NCBI RefSeq assembly: GCF_021155775.2
Contig: NC_060232.1
Coordinates: 23,381,922-23,445,921, forward strand
DNA: 64,000 nucleotides
Direction: 5' to 3'
Source: Neodiprion pinetum
Taxonomy: Eukaryota > Arthropoda > Insecta > Hymenoptera > Diprionidae
The translations under genes were made by a program, and so were the position numbers. Under the pieces are notes generated by a model. The model was not told the origin of the DNA. It saw only the letters and a list, made by a program, of their open reading frames with translations, and searched no databases. Below, one piece after another: positions 11,520 through 23,230 of this stretch; positions within the stretch are counted from its first letter, which is position 1, and the number at the start of each line of letters is the position of its first letter.

Positions 11520-14500
11520 GACCGATAGTTCATTAGTATTACGTCAGAAAATAGAACTCAGCGTAACTCCCCATTGTATATTATCTATAAACGAAAAACA
11601 ATAAAGATCTATTCTATAGTATACGCAAGAGTCTATAGAGACGCTGAAGCCAAGCTAAAGTTGATTAATTCTTCATTCGAATTTGTATTCGAATATCGAG
11701 AGGAGGAAAATTATGTTTGGAACCGATCACTTCAACTTATTACGAAGAAAGGACTGTTTGATTTCCTTTGTTAAGAAATTTTGGTTGTTAAAAATGAGGC
11801 ACCTTTCTTCCTTGCGGAAGAAAAACTTTCAACAGACTATTTCAAGGCTACACTACTTGAAACGCCTGTGGCGGATCGCCATGCATTACAATCATCAAGC
11901 GTGTAATAGAGTGAAGAAATCAGCTTCGAGTGGTTTAGCAGAATACATTAGCACGGTTGCGGATATGCGAGCGGAAAGTGCGGGTAATTTTTCAGGCGAG
12001 AAAATACTTATGTACAGTCTGATATCTGGCTATAACAAGTGTTGTGACCGGGACACACTTGTTAGGTACCGTTTATCGCGTTGGATGATCTCACTGACAG
12101 CCGCCAATTAAAACATGCTAACGAGCTGCTGATCCCGCGATATCTCCGAGCAAGCCTAATTAAACCCCGGGGGGAAAGATCCTCGATCTACATGATCTCC
12201 TTGCGTTCTGTATCAACGATCAAGTTAAGAATTATTTTCCCCGCGTTTCGTTCGGATTATATTAAACTTGCACGTGGCCGCTAATCAGTCGCGACTCAAC
12301 TCGAGCCAACACTCAATGTATGCATTATGGAATCAATAATAACTTGATATATTTTTAAAGGATCATTATGAACGATCCACGTTAACACCGGTCAATAATT
12401 TTAATGAAAATGTTTCGCTTCATGAATATTATTTGAAGATTTTCTTTGAACCAATTTGGAACGTAACTTGAGAAGTTTTTCTAATCCAAACGAGCGGAAT
12501 TTTCTTTAAAGAAAAACCTCGGGTTTGACGGTAATTTTTTTGATTTTTCTCAAACAAGTTAAGAAAGCCGCAATGTTGCTGAGTACAATTAGTAATTAGT
12601 GAGAAAAAAAATTAAGGACGATTTTTATTTCTATGAATTTTCAGAATCGCGTAGAATTTACGATATTGAAGGTTATGACTCAATCTTATTCGTAGATTGA
12701 TTTCAATTTTGGCTCACACCTTATACTGAGCAAATTTTATCCCCACAAACAAGAATCGTACAATTTATCTTCTCGTAAACAGAGTACATCTCGATAAGAT
12801 TTGAAGTGAAATTTATCTACCAGTCGTAATTTCAGGTGATTTTATTTCTCCATAGGTTCGTAATTCTACGAATATTTTTTCGACGTTGCACTACGTCAAA
12901 GAGAGAAGTTCACTTCCGTCTCCCGTTGAATTGACGAACAGCTGTGGATTTTTCGGTCTACTTTTTATCTTCGTTTTCTTTTTCGTTTTATTTTCCCAGG
13001 CAGAACAGTTGGTTTGCCGAGCGATTGAAGCTTAAGAATGTAGCATTAGACGTCCAATAATCAAGCACCCTGTCCCGCGAGTTCTTGAATTAGGCGTTTC
13101 CCTCGGGTTGTATGATGCGAGGATCGATAGGGCGATAACCACGCATCCGCTAGCCGCAAGGAAGGCGGGGTAATTTGCCTCGGAACCGAAGAGATTATGC
13201 CAAGCCAGCGTAGATACTCGATGAGGTCGGATAGGCGAGCCGCATGGGCAGAGAAAAAACGGATGGAACAAGGAGAGGGGGTGAAAGTAGCAAATTGCTA
13301 ACTGGCGTACTCCCGTCGACAATTGGCGATGTTTCCGTTCCGCTGGATCCTTCAAGACCGGTGTTACAGCGGCTGGAAAATGTCCACCAATCGTCATCGC
13401 GTGGAGAGTGCTTTGAAATATTGAAACGGTTGATCCGTTGTCACCCTTTCATTTATTATTACGTAAAGATATCGCGCGTAGAATGATGGAGAAGCCAAGA
13501 TGGAGGATGGCCACTTTGAAACGATAATGAACCGCTATCTATGGTAGATCGATGCTGGACTTTCAACGAAAATTCTCACGGATATGCAGGAATCTTGGAG
13601 CTTCGCTTTTATACGGGACTCGGTCCGATTCAAACGAGCGATTAAATTCGTCTGCATCCGTCTTTCTTTGCCTCTTTCTCTTCGTCTCTCTCTCTACGTA
13701 TATATTTATCCCTCTTTGGACGAATGTTTCAGTTCACCCCGACTCTCGTAAATGACCAGTGAATCACTTTACCGTTCTTAAAAATGGACCTTCATATATA
13801 TTTGGTCCGGTAATCATCTCCGAGGACTGGGTAAATAAAATCAGTCACCCCAACGTGCACCGGGGCTTACGCTCAAATGGACTTTCATTTGTTTTGGCTC
13901 AAGTGGCACGATGATCCTCGCAATGGTCCACTCAGCACACGCCTCCCATTCATGCTTATTACGTATTCATTTGTGCTTGATCGACATCTGTATCACACCT
14001 GCACAAATGCAAGTGGAAAAAAGGCGACAGAATCGCAGCCTGGAAGCGAGAGAGAAGGCTGCAAGACGGCAAGTGCATCGTAGGCGAGGATTCGATCTCA
14101 TTTTGGCTAGAGCCAGGCTTCGGTTGCTTAGCTTTGGTAACTAAAACCTCTGTTTGCGTTGAGGCTTGGAACTAAGCCCAGGTTTGCCCAGACAGATGCA
14201 TCCATACCTCAACTCCTACAGTTAATGGCGTAGCTTACCCACCGCCGGAGCTGATGATTGAAAAGCTTTTCAGTCGGAAGAAAAGGCCCTCAATATCTTT
14301 GCCGATAATAAATTTTAAGTGCCGACTCCACTTGCAGGCACTTGAACACCTGTATTCTTCACTTTACGATACCAATAAATACCTGATGCTTGTGGTAACA
14401 GACTAACCAAGGCCCATTATAACCATGCACGTGTTTCTAATTGCGAAGGAGCCTCACCGCACCAAATATTCGAGCGCAGTGTGCTAGTAGCGTAATTAAC

Positions 14501-17500
14501 GGTGTGTTTCACATATTTAATTGACTTACGAGAGCAAAGTGCCCCCTTTGCGTTATTCTGCATGTTGGCTCTCCTGTAATTTAGCATTCGACAATATCCC
14601 AGCTGATTAAGGCTCTACCTACAGTTCTCCACCTTCCATTTAATCATTGGTCTATGCTCCATAGGGTGGGCTGCCCTCACGGTCTCCCTTCGGTTCTCCA
14701 TCTCCATAGTCATTCCCGTGCTTACAATATCCGCATAACGAGATGATCACAGGCAAGGAGCAACGTCGCAACGAACTGGAATCCAGACGCTATACTCATG
14801 CTGTCATTAAAGATCGCTCCAACAATCATTCAAACAATTGAATGATGAGTTAAAATTAGGCGACTGGGTATGGACTGAATTTCTTTACGAGATTCGCTTC
14901 TTATATCCACTGCAATGTCTGTCGATTATGTCTGTAAAATCTGTGGTGTACTGCGCTGATTGTGAGACGTTTTTGGCAAATTGTGTTTAGTTTTTACTGT
15001 CAACGGAATGATTCTGTTAACGTACTGAGATTTTTTTTGAATTTCATCGTTGTTATACCGTGAAGTGCCTGTTGCAGTGATTATCTGGAAATTTATATTA
15101 CAAGATTGTTCAGGCTCCTATGAAAGGATCTCAAGGAGTCCACCATTTACTTTCATTCTGAATTTTATGTCGTTGAAAATGTTCACATTGATTGTTTAGA
15201 CGGAAATTAAGGTGATTCGATTTTAGTATCCTTGTTTCTTCTTTTCCTGCACTTCCTTTTTCAACCACCCCTATTCCGTTTTTCCATAGAAGCAGGATAA
15301 AGAATATGAATGACAAAGATCCGTGGCGACGATAGTAGTTCCGATCACTGCCTACGCACCAAGGACAGTATCGGCATGACAGATATGAAGTACGCTCGCT
15401 GATATACGAGTAGAACGAGGATGAAAGAGGAGGGTGGAGGAAGATGGTAAAAAATCGTATAAAGCGTTGCGCCCACGGAGGAGGATATTGGTTTCAGTTT
15501 AGCGATTTGTTTGCTGGTTTGGGGAAGGACGCAGAGGCGGCTTACAAAGTGGTCGAGCAAACTTCTGTCGGTGCTTGCAGGGTTTGGTCGGGAATCGGTA
15601 CGGATAGCATTTGTATGCAGCTAGGAACGTGAGAACTCCAAACCCTGCGCCGCTATCTCTTCTCGTGCTCCGCTCACGGGACGCGATCCTTTTCGTCGTT
15701 CCCTTCCTTCCCTCTCCGCCGGCTTCTTCTCCTTATCTTATGTTTTCTTCTCGCTGAACGGCTCCTCTTCTCTCCCAGAACAGAACACTCGTTCACATTG
15801 TTATAGTATTTGAGAAACTGGCCTCGTTGCGCAGTTTTCCAACTGGTTCTTATGGTTACAGCTTGAACGTTTAAGCAGACTTTGAAATCCATTGGAAACA
15901 AAGCTTTCGGATTGCGGCTAATCATTTTGGAAAGTGAGGTCTAGTTCATCAAACTGCTGTAGCTTATTCTGATCCACAATTAAATTATCAAAGTCACCCG
16001 GCCGGCGTTTGTAAAGTAAGTTGGAAAGCCGAGACGGCGGGGAAACGAGGTCCGGGAACTTAGGAGCGAAACAAAGTCCCACGTTTTGAGAACAAAGTGT
16101 AACAGCTGGCGCGGACGAGAAATCCTTCGAATCCCTTCGTTCTTGAAGTTTAGGTGGAATCGTCACCCACCTCCGAACGCAACTCACTCACCAGAGCCAG
16201 CTGACGTCCCGGCGTTATTTCCTATCCCATACATATACTCGGGACCCTCCTGATTCCCGTTAAATCCCGGTCCCTCGACGCCTGCATCGACACTTTCCTT
16301 TGGGATGGAATAATTGTAAGACTGGAATCTTTTAGAGAATTTGAGCGATAGCCAGTAGTCGTGATAATCGTGATCAAATTACAAGGAGAAATTCATAAAA
16401 CTCATTCACTTCTGAAAGTGCATGTGTAACGAACTGGAAGAAATAAGGACGAAAATGTTATGGAACGTGAAACCAGGATTGTGTCATACTCGGTACAAAC
16501 AGCTGACAATTCAGTTGATCAGTTTATGCGGAGCAGAGTAAATTTCAGCTCGAGCCAGTATCGGTTCCACGGTGATGTGGATAGTGATTGACAGTATTCG
16601 GATACATTGGATCGATGGTAAATATTAAACGTTGGGGGTTTGTAAAACTCGTTAAAATCGACGTTAAGCGATTAGACAGGGTATATACGATTGGCGTGTC
16701 GCTGCTAGTGTGCCATTTAATAGGGTGTGATAGATCGGGGAAATTGCATCGGCTGCTAATGGGATTGCACGCGATGTTACTATAACCATTACCCTGACCG
16801 TAGACTAGTCCAAACCCCTTTCCATCCATGCACAGCGTTAGTCGTTCAAGTCTAGCGGTTGCCTCTGTCTCCCGTCCCTCCAGTGCTACTCCGACTGGCA
16901 CCAACCCCTGATGGTGCGTTTCGTCGATAACGCCCCGTTAAATTTAATAATTGCGCCCCGCAAATGCCCTCGATGAATTAGTACTACCGAGGAAAACTGC
17001 GGTGGGACCAATCGGAGGCTGGACCTGTAATACATTTTTACGTCCGACTATCCCACGATTCATTAAGCACGTATATATCCAAGGATTCAGTACCTCCGTT
17101 AAATAGGGAAAGAGATATTTGCCAAGATCTAACAGTTCCTTGTAATCGATTCGAGTCTTTTCTCTGAAGACAAAACAGATTGGTATAATTGCTTATTGTA
17201 CTAGTCGTATCTATGGCTCCAAGAACTTTTTACACTATTAGCAGAAACATGTAATTTAATGGAACACACATTGTTTTTCCAATTTCAAGCTATAATTGTC
17301 TATGTGGGTGTTGAAACGCTGTAAGTAAGAGCTATGCCGCTGGTTGCGACAATCGATTGACACGGTGTAAAGAGTGGAAAAAGGAAAAGGTTTTGCCGCT
17401 GCAGGGACTGATGATGCTTACCCTTGGTGAGCGTATGAGTCGAACCTCAATAACGACGCGTGCGACTGTCACATGGTGGGAGAATTTGAATAACGGGACG

Positions 17501-17900
17501 AATCGGGGTACCGTTCTGCACAAAGGACGAGCTCTTTCGTTTCTCTCAATTTGGAAGGCTATCGGGGCAAATGCCTTCCCTCGATCCACAACTTTCCAGT
17601 CCCCCTTATTCTCGCTTTCTCTCTCTGTCTCTTTGCAGAGGAGATCGAGAGGTTTTCGAGAGGTGCGGTGGAAAATAAACGCAAACGTGGGTACCAAACG
17701 CGTCCGTCACAGAAGGGTTTTTCCCGCGGAATTCCCAATTGATCCCTAGTCTCGTCGGCCGGCTCTGTCTTGAACATGCGTGCGACAATCATTGACATTT
17801 TAGCCAGGGAACAAAACCCCCCAGAGACGAGGGGACAATGCCTGTCGAATTCTTTGTCTGTCTGGGCGCGGGATTTTTAATAACGGCGAAAAATAATGGA
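11520..17900. other. Non-coding, no gene recognised
   Basis: Frames at 11683-12111 and 17332-17749 (both strands) lack motifs. A 16-bp palindrome TTTTCTTTAAAGAAAA lies at 12500-12515. AAGTGCC…GGCACTT at about 14318-14344 is a 7-bp inverted repeat. The stretch 14,200-14,800 looks like unique non-coding sequence. Confidence 0.45.
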
Positions 17901-20900
17901 GATACGCACCAACAATGGGCTGTGTTCTTCATTAGACTCTCGCGGCATGATCAAATACTTGCTTAGCCACCGCCGGAGAGGGCGTAGGGCCGCCGGGATT
18001 TGTCCGGTTGTTCGTCTGTCCACCCCTGTTTTAAATACCGGAAATAACAAACCGCGTGACTAGAAACACGGACGTAATACCTCCCTAGGTGTTCACCGCT
18101 CCGAGGGCCGTCCTTTTCCCTGTATCGTGCTCGTTGTTTTTCACCAATTTCTCTTCTCCCTTATATCTTCTTTCATTTTTAGGATCCGCTGCAGGCGATG
18201 GAGCCAATTTTGCGCCAATTTTTAGCTGGAAAAAAGCAGGGGGAAAAAAATGGAGAGACAAACGAAAATTAAACCAGACTTCTCACGGGTTCGCCTATAT
18301 CTACACGAGCTACACCTTCTTTCTCGGCACGCATCTCGCGTACGCACGTTTGATTCCGGGGACCTACTGCCTGCGCACCCCGAGCGCTTTGGGCGACACT
18401 ATTTGCATACCAATAACAACGACTACCTCGCAAATCTTCTCGACTTCTGGGGCTCCCGGCCACGGGGTTCCAGATCCAAACTTGAAGCGAGTTGTTGGTA
18501 TTGTTCTTGTTGTTGTAACCTTAACCAAAACACTCCTCATACAGATTTACCGCTAATTCCGACACCCTTCACCTTCTCCTGCAAGGTAAATATTTTGTAC
18601 GGAGTAAACAAATGTTTACTCTATGCCCGGTCCACTTGTCCCTCGTGTTTTTATTCGACAAAACGATTCGTTTCTACAGCTAACAACATCCATTATTATC
18701 GATCAGTCCCGCATGACCTCTGTGACTTTTCCACGATTTTATTTATACTAGGTTTCCTAAAATTCTGATGGATCGACTACGAACTTTAGGCAGTGTTCAA
18801 AATCCTCTGCCGAAATAGATAGATCATAAGTTTTCATTCCACCTTAACGCGGATTTCTTTTTCATGATCCATGTAGCAGGACCAGTCTGTAACTTCGTGT
18901 CTATATTTGTTTATGAAAAATATCCACTGACCTTCATTCGGTGGAAGTAAGAAAGAAGAAATACGTCAGATTAGCGAAGCTCCGCCGTGTTTTTCCGAAA
19001 CTAATAAGAACGAGAATAGAGCACAGATTTGGCGGAATACGTCCAATGAAGTTGAGCATCTGTAACATAAACAGAAGTCTCATGATACAGTTTGTTTACA
19101 CATCAACCCTCCAGTGTTTATATCGTGACAAGTTTATACAATAAAGACGAGCACCAAACAAACTTGGAACGTAAATATCCTTATCGGTATAGCCGATATA
19201 AATTGGAAGGTCAAACTGTAAACATGTCCTTCGGAAATGCGCTGCTGTTTCAACAGGATATTACAAGAAGAAAATGTATTTACGAGAGGTGATAAGCGGT
19301 CACATAATTTCCGATCGATGAGAACGTCCCAACAGCTGCCTAAACGTCTTCAACGAACCTACTGGTCGGTATTTTCAAAGGAAATGGTACTTTTGTGTAA
19401 CAGATCACGAGATTGAAAATAAACAGGAAAATGTTTTACCGTGACACGGAAAGCCTGCGGGTGCATACGTTTCAACCAGATTTATGGCAGCTACGATATT
19501 CCAGGTAGTGGGATGCTGCTATCACCGTCAGTGTAACCAATGAATCTCTAAGGTATCTGAGCTACCACGAATGTCGGAGATGCTGAGGATGCTGCACGGA
19601 TATGTAGGCACAACTCGTAAACCCAGTGCATCGATCGATATTACATCATGTCTAAAAGCCTTTGTAACGTATCCTGAAAGACTTTGAGCAACAGAGTAAA
19701 ACGGTTTATCAGGTGAGTCCAAGAAATGGATTACGAATCTGAACCATATACTTTCAAAAATCAAGTATTGGACTGTTAAGCCTAGTGTTCAGTATTTCCA
19801 ACATGCTACTGTAATCGCTTATGATGATTTGAGGCAATTTATAACGCAGGAGTTGAGGAATACACTGCATCGGATTAAAAGGAATGAAAAGCAGGTTCAT
19901 CTTGCATGTTAATTATAACCGATTTTGTTTATATCAATTAGTTTACAAGGAAGATACGGCCTTCCGATCCGTCGGTGTAATATCTCGACAAAGTGTACCC
20001 TAAGCCGAAATCCCCCCTTTTATTACGCTGCAGCTTAAACGTACCCTAAGAGCATGATGAAGGCGGTTTGATCCGTAGTGTCAATTTAATATCTAAAACG
20101 ACGTGGTAGTGGATCTCCGGCCGAGGAAAGGCTCTCGGAATTTGAATGGGCCCGGCTCCGTAGACGCGCCCGAAGTTAGATTCCTTGGTGGTGACCCTTG
20201 GGGTCTTGACATTATTCTTCGCATCGTTCCAGGGCTTCTTCGCCGGAGTCGTATCGTGAGATATTGCGACACGACACTCCATTATACTAGCGCGTTACTT
20301 CATATTTCGTGTTTACGTGCTACACGCCAGCCTGGCATGCCGTCGTGCATTTGCTGGAAGTAGAGGTTACACTAGCGGCTCCTCCTATAACATGCCTAGG
20401 GTAGTAGTGGCCCGTGGAAAGATGCTAGAGCGTGGGTGTAAGCTCGTGCTGAGAGCGAATGACCCCTCTTTAATTTACAGGCACATTTTGGTACCATCGA
20501 ACCGTGCAGGCTATCAGGGTTCGCTGCTCTTCGGTTTCTACCTCTCGATTGGTAATTGGAGCAACGCTTTTGACCGATGGGAATTACATCCGAGGCCCGT
20601 TCCTTCGTTGATCCGTGGTCATAGGGTCACCAGTTGTCCGTTACCTTTGATCAAACTTTCTCACGAGCTGACGAAGCGGATACTGCAAATCTGTACCTGT
20701 AAGCGAGAGTTTATGTAGTGGATGTTTTTTAAGTCCCACTTTTCTGGCGAATTGACTGACTAATATTTGAAATAAAAAGCATTCCATTTTGATAGTCTTC
20801 TCCTCGAAGAATGTAAAACCGTAACAGAACAGTCATCCCCAACAGTTCCTTAGTTGCATACCGTAGTTTCACACTGGTTCCATTAATTTGTGGTATATCG

Positions 20901-21900
20901 CAAACTTTAATTTCTTGTATTAGTTTAGACTATATCGCGTTGGGGAGTTTCATAATGATATCACTTGGCCACAATCATTTTTAACTTCCAGTGAAGATTT
21001 GTAAAGGTATTCATAGAACTCTGGGTAAGAGAAAACAAACATGGAGACAGGCTCACGCAGCAAAACATTTACGATGAATTATTTCGACTAGAGAAAATGC
21101 ACTGTACTGGCTTGCTTTCGCTAATCGGCTTGTTCCGTAGTCACCTTGAGTCTGATCTAACGATTTTATAAGTACCGTATATTTTATACGACCTGGTGTG
21201 TTCGCAATAGTGAAAATTGCTGTAAAAATTTTTTATGCACCTTTGTTTTTCAATAAAAAATCAAAATATAACAAACTGAAATTTCTAAAAAACTTCACCG
21301 AAGTTCCCCCTTCAAATTTCAAATGTTGGAAATTGTTTATCCTTTCTAATAATTACATTATTGGAAACGAATTGAATTAACGAATATCGAAATACCAAAA
21401 TACTAGACTGAGAACTTTCAACAGGATTTCAAATTTTTCATTTTACTTATTTTTAGAGGGGACTGAGACAGCCTCGCAGAAGGCCGTGGTTGTTCATTTA
21501 TTGTTTCTCCCAAATCTAAACTCTGAAGGACTGTAACGTCGCATTTTGATGCCCGTAACAAACGACTCCTTGAACCCTGGGAGGAACCAATATTAAGGAG
21601 TTCCCGATATCGAGTAGCAAAGTATTTGCGAAAAAGCGCCAGAACGCATCCGAGATGGAACACTGTAGCGAGTGGCGAATAAGATATTTCAGGCCCTCTG
21701 TTTCTTTTGTTTATCGAGTTTTAACGGCATCAAGCCGAAAATCGGTAACGAATTCGAGGAAATTGCGGAGTGGTGGAATAGCGACGATCTCGAAGGAACG
21801 ATGGCGTACCAACGAAGATCCTTGCGCCGCGGGAATCCAAGGCGGACAGATTACCCCGCTTACCCCGCCAACAGCTGACTGCTGAATTTGCAGGACCGAT
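17901..21900. other. Non-coding with some long but anonymous frames
   Basis: Overlapping + strand frames at 18089-18556 (155 codons) and 18250-18768 (172 codons) cannot both be real, and neither shows a domain. The second crosses CTGCAAG|GTAAAT at 18585, a pyrimidine-preceded AG|GT junction that could be a donor or a recursive splice site. CpG content rises from about 21,740 towards the putative promoter. Confidence 0.4.
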
Positions 21901-22041
21901 TTGCGACGAGGGAGCACCATCCCCCCCTTCCCCCCCGGAACATCGCAGAGCTGCGCGGAGGACGAAATTGCGATCTAGCGTCAAGTTCTGCGCAATCTAC
22001 GAGATCGACGACGGATCAATTGGTGTGTATTCTTGCGGGAA

Positions 22042-22191
22042 TGACGTCACGTAGGGAGTAGCGTACCGAGATCGGTGTTGCGGCAGGTCGTCGATTTTGA
22101 AATCAGTCTAGTTCTGGCGATCGTGCGAGATAGTCGCCGGCTCATAAAGTTTTTGATAGTCAGTTTGCGGTTTCTTTTTATTGTTGTGCCG
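22042..22191 (+). promoter_or_regulatory. Putative TATA-less core promoter and 5' leader (Inr + DPE, CRE upstream)
   Basis: The sequence shows a perfect CRE palindrome TGACGTCA at 22042-22049. An arthropod initiator TCAGTC follows at 22103-22108, with the +1 A at 22105. AGTCG at 22132-22136 matches the downstream promoter element RGWYV at exactly +28 to +32. Known biology: insect developmental promoters often lack TATA and depend on precise Inr-DPE spacing. The 300 bp upstream are GC- and CpG-rich compared with their surroundings. A second Inr-like TCAGTT lies at 22160-22165. Transcription is inferred to run rightwards into the start exon that begins at 22192. No transcript evidence is available, and an Inr-DPE pair can arise by chance. 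Confidence 0.4.
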
Positions 22192-22248
22192 ATGTTGCCG
22201 AAGATGCACGAGGGAGTTGAAAAATTCGTGGCGTGGATGTGGAAAACG
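22192..22248 (+). CDS. Putative first coding exon (19 codons, phase-0 donor)
   Basis: An ATG at 22192 opens 19 codons, M-L-P-K-M-H-E-G-V-E-K-F-V-A-W-M-W-K-T, ending at ACG|GTAAGC with the donor GT at 22249-22250. The same frame is open upstream but has no earlier ATG back to 22075. A second in-frame ATG at 22204 has a purine at -3 and could be the true start. The exon lies about 90 bp downstream of an Inr/DPE pair. The GT-rich sequence that follows looks like the 5' part of a long insect intron. I do not recognise the protein: the peptide is short, basic/aromatic, and not a classical signal peptide. It could be the N-terminus of a large gene, an upstream ORF, or chance. Confidence 0.35.
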
Positions 22249-23230
22249 GTAAGCGCTGCTAATATTCTTGCGATCGAATTTCGAGAGAAATTGAGTAAAG
22301 GCTTGCCGAATAACGGATAGACATTTTCGATTTGTGTTATCGACATGTGCTCGAAATTCGTTTGCCGATTCTTTTGCTTGGTGACCGTAGTCGGAGTTTC
22401 ACATTATGGATTTGAGTGAATTTTGCTGTGTTGAGAATGTTGACTAGAGTCACGGTTTTGAGATGAGTCTTTTTCGTTTTTAAATTTACGTACAGTGCGA
22501 ATTCCACCCTACAGGGTCGAGTCGCGATATCGTGTTTTTCAGTGCTGCCACTCGTGTAGGTCACGAATTGCCGAAATAGAGTGTTCCATTTAGCGAATAG
22601 CGATTTTGACGACTTTGAAAAACTTTCAGTTCGGATGCGTGCGATTGCGGGTTGAGTACCATTGAGATTGTGTTTAATCTCATCATGGTTTGGTGATGTC
22701 GAGTCGAGTAGAGGATAATATTTAGGACAGTTTAGAGTTAATTGCGGTTAGGTTGAGTAAGGAATAAGTTTTACCTTAATTTAAGTTGGCCAGCTTAGAT
22801 TTAAGTCAACTCGAGGTTGCGTCGAAGCTCCGAGTCGGGTGATATTGAGAACGCCGTCTGTTCGGTAGCCTGGCGGCGCACCGTCGAAATGTTAGTTATA
22901 GTTTCAGTTTCGAAAAATTGTTGCTGTTTCGTGAATATGTCTAAATTTCAAGTTAAGAGTTGCGCGTTTGAGATTTGTAACTCTTGAGTTAGATTTTAGT
23001 TAGTGAACTGCAAGCTCGATAGATTAAGAAATAGCATAGATTACGAATAATTGACTGTTGTCTGATTTTGAATCGCGAAGAGCGAATTTTGAATGATTAT
23101 TTTTTTTTTTTTTGTATCGCCGCAATTTTATTTTCGTTAAGTAGCGTGTTGTTTTCGAGCGTCTCTCTCTCTCTCTCTCTCTCCAAAATGACCCCTCCCG
23201 TCTCCGCAATACCGAGCTTCCGAGCATATT
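22249..23230 (+). other. Intron-like GT-rich segment downstream of the putative first exon
   Basis: The stretch begins with the donor GTAAGC. G and T dominate the + strand, with many TTGAG, GTTGAG and TTTGTG words, unlike the more balanced flanks. It holds a T-run at 23100-23113 and a (TC)n tract at 23162-23183. Strand asymmetry of this kind is commonly seen just downstream of transcription starts. I infer transcription on the + strand. No coding frame is visible. Confidence 0.3.
23162..23183. repeat. (TC)n microsatellite
   Basis: About eleven TC units, within the GT-rich segment that follows the putative first exon. Confidence 0.9.

Noticed and set aside
18089..18768. Two overlapping + strand frames of 155 and 172 codons
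   Set aside because: They overlap in different frames and neither has a motif, signal peptide or plausible start context.
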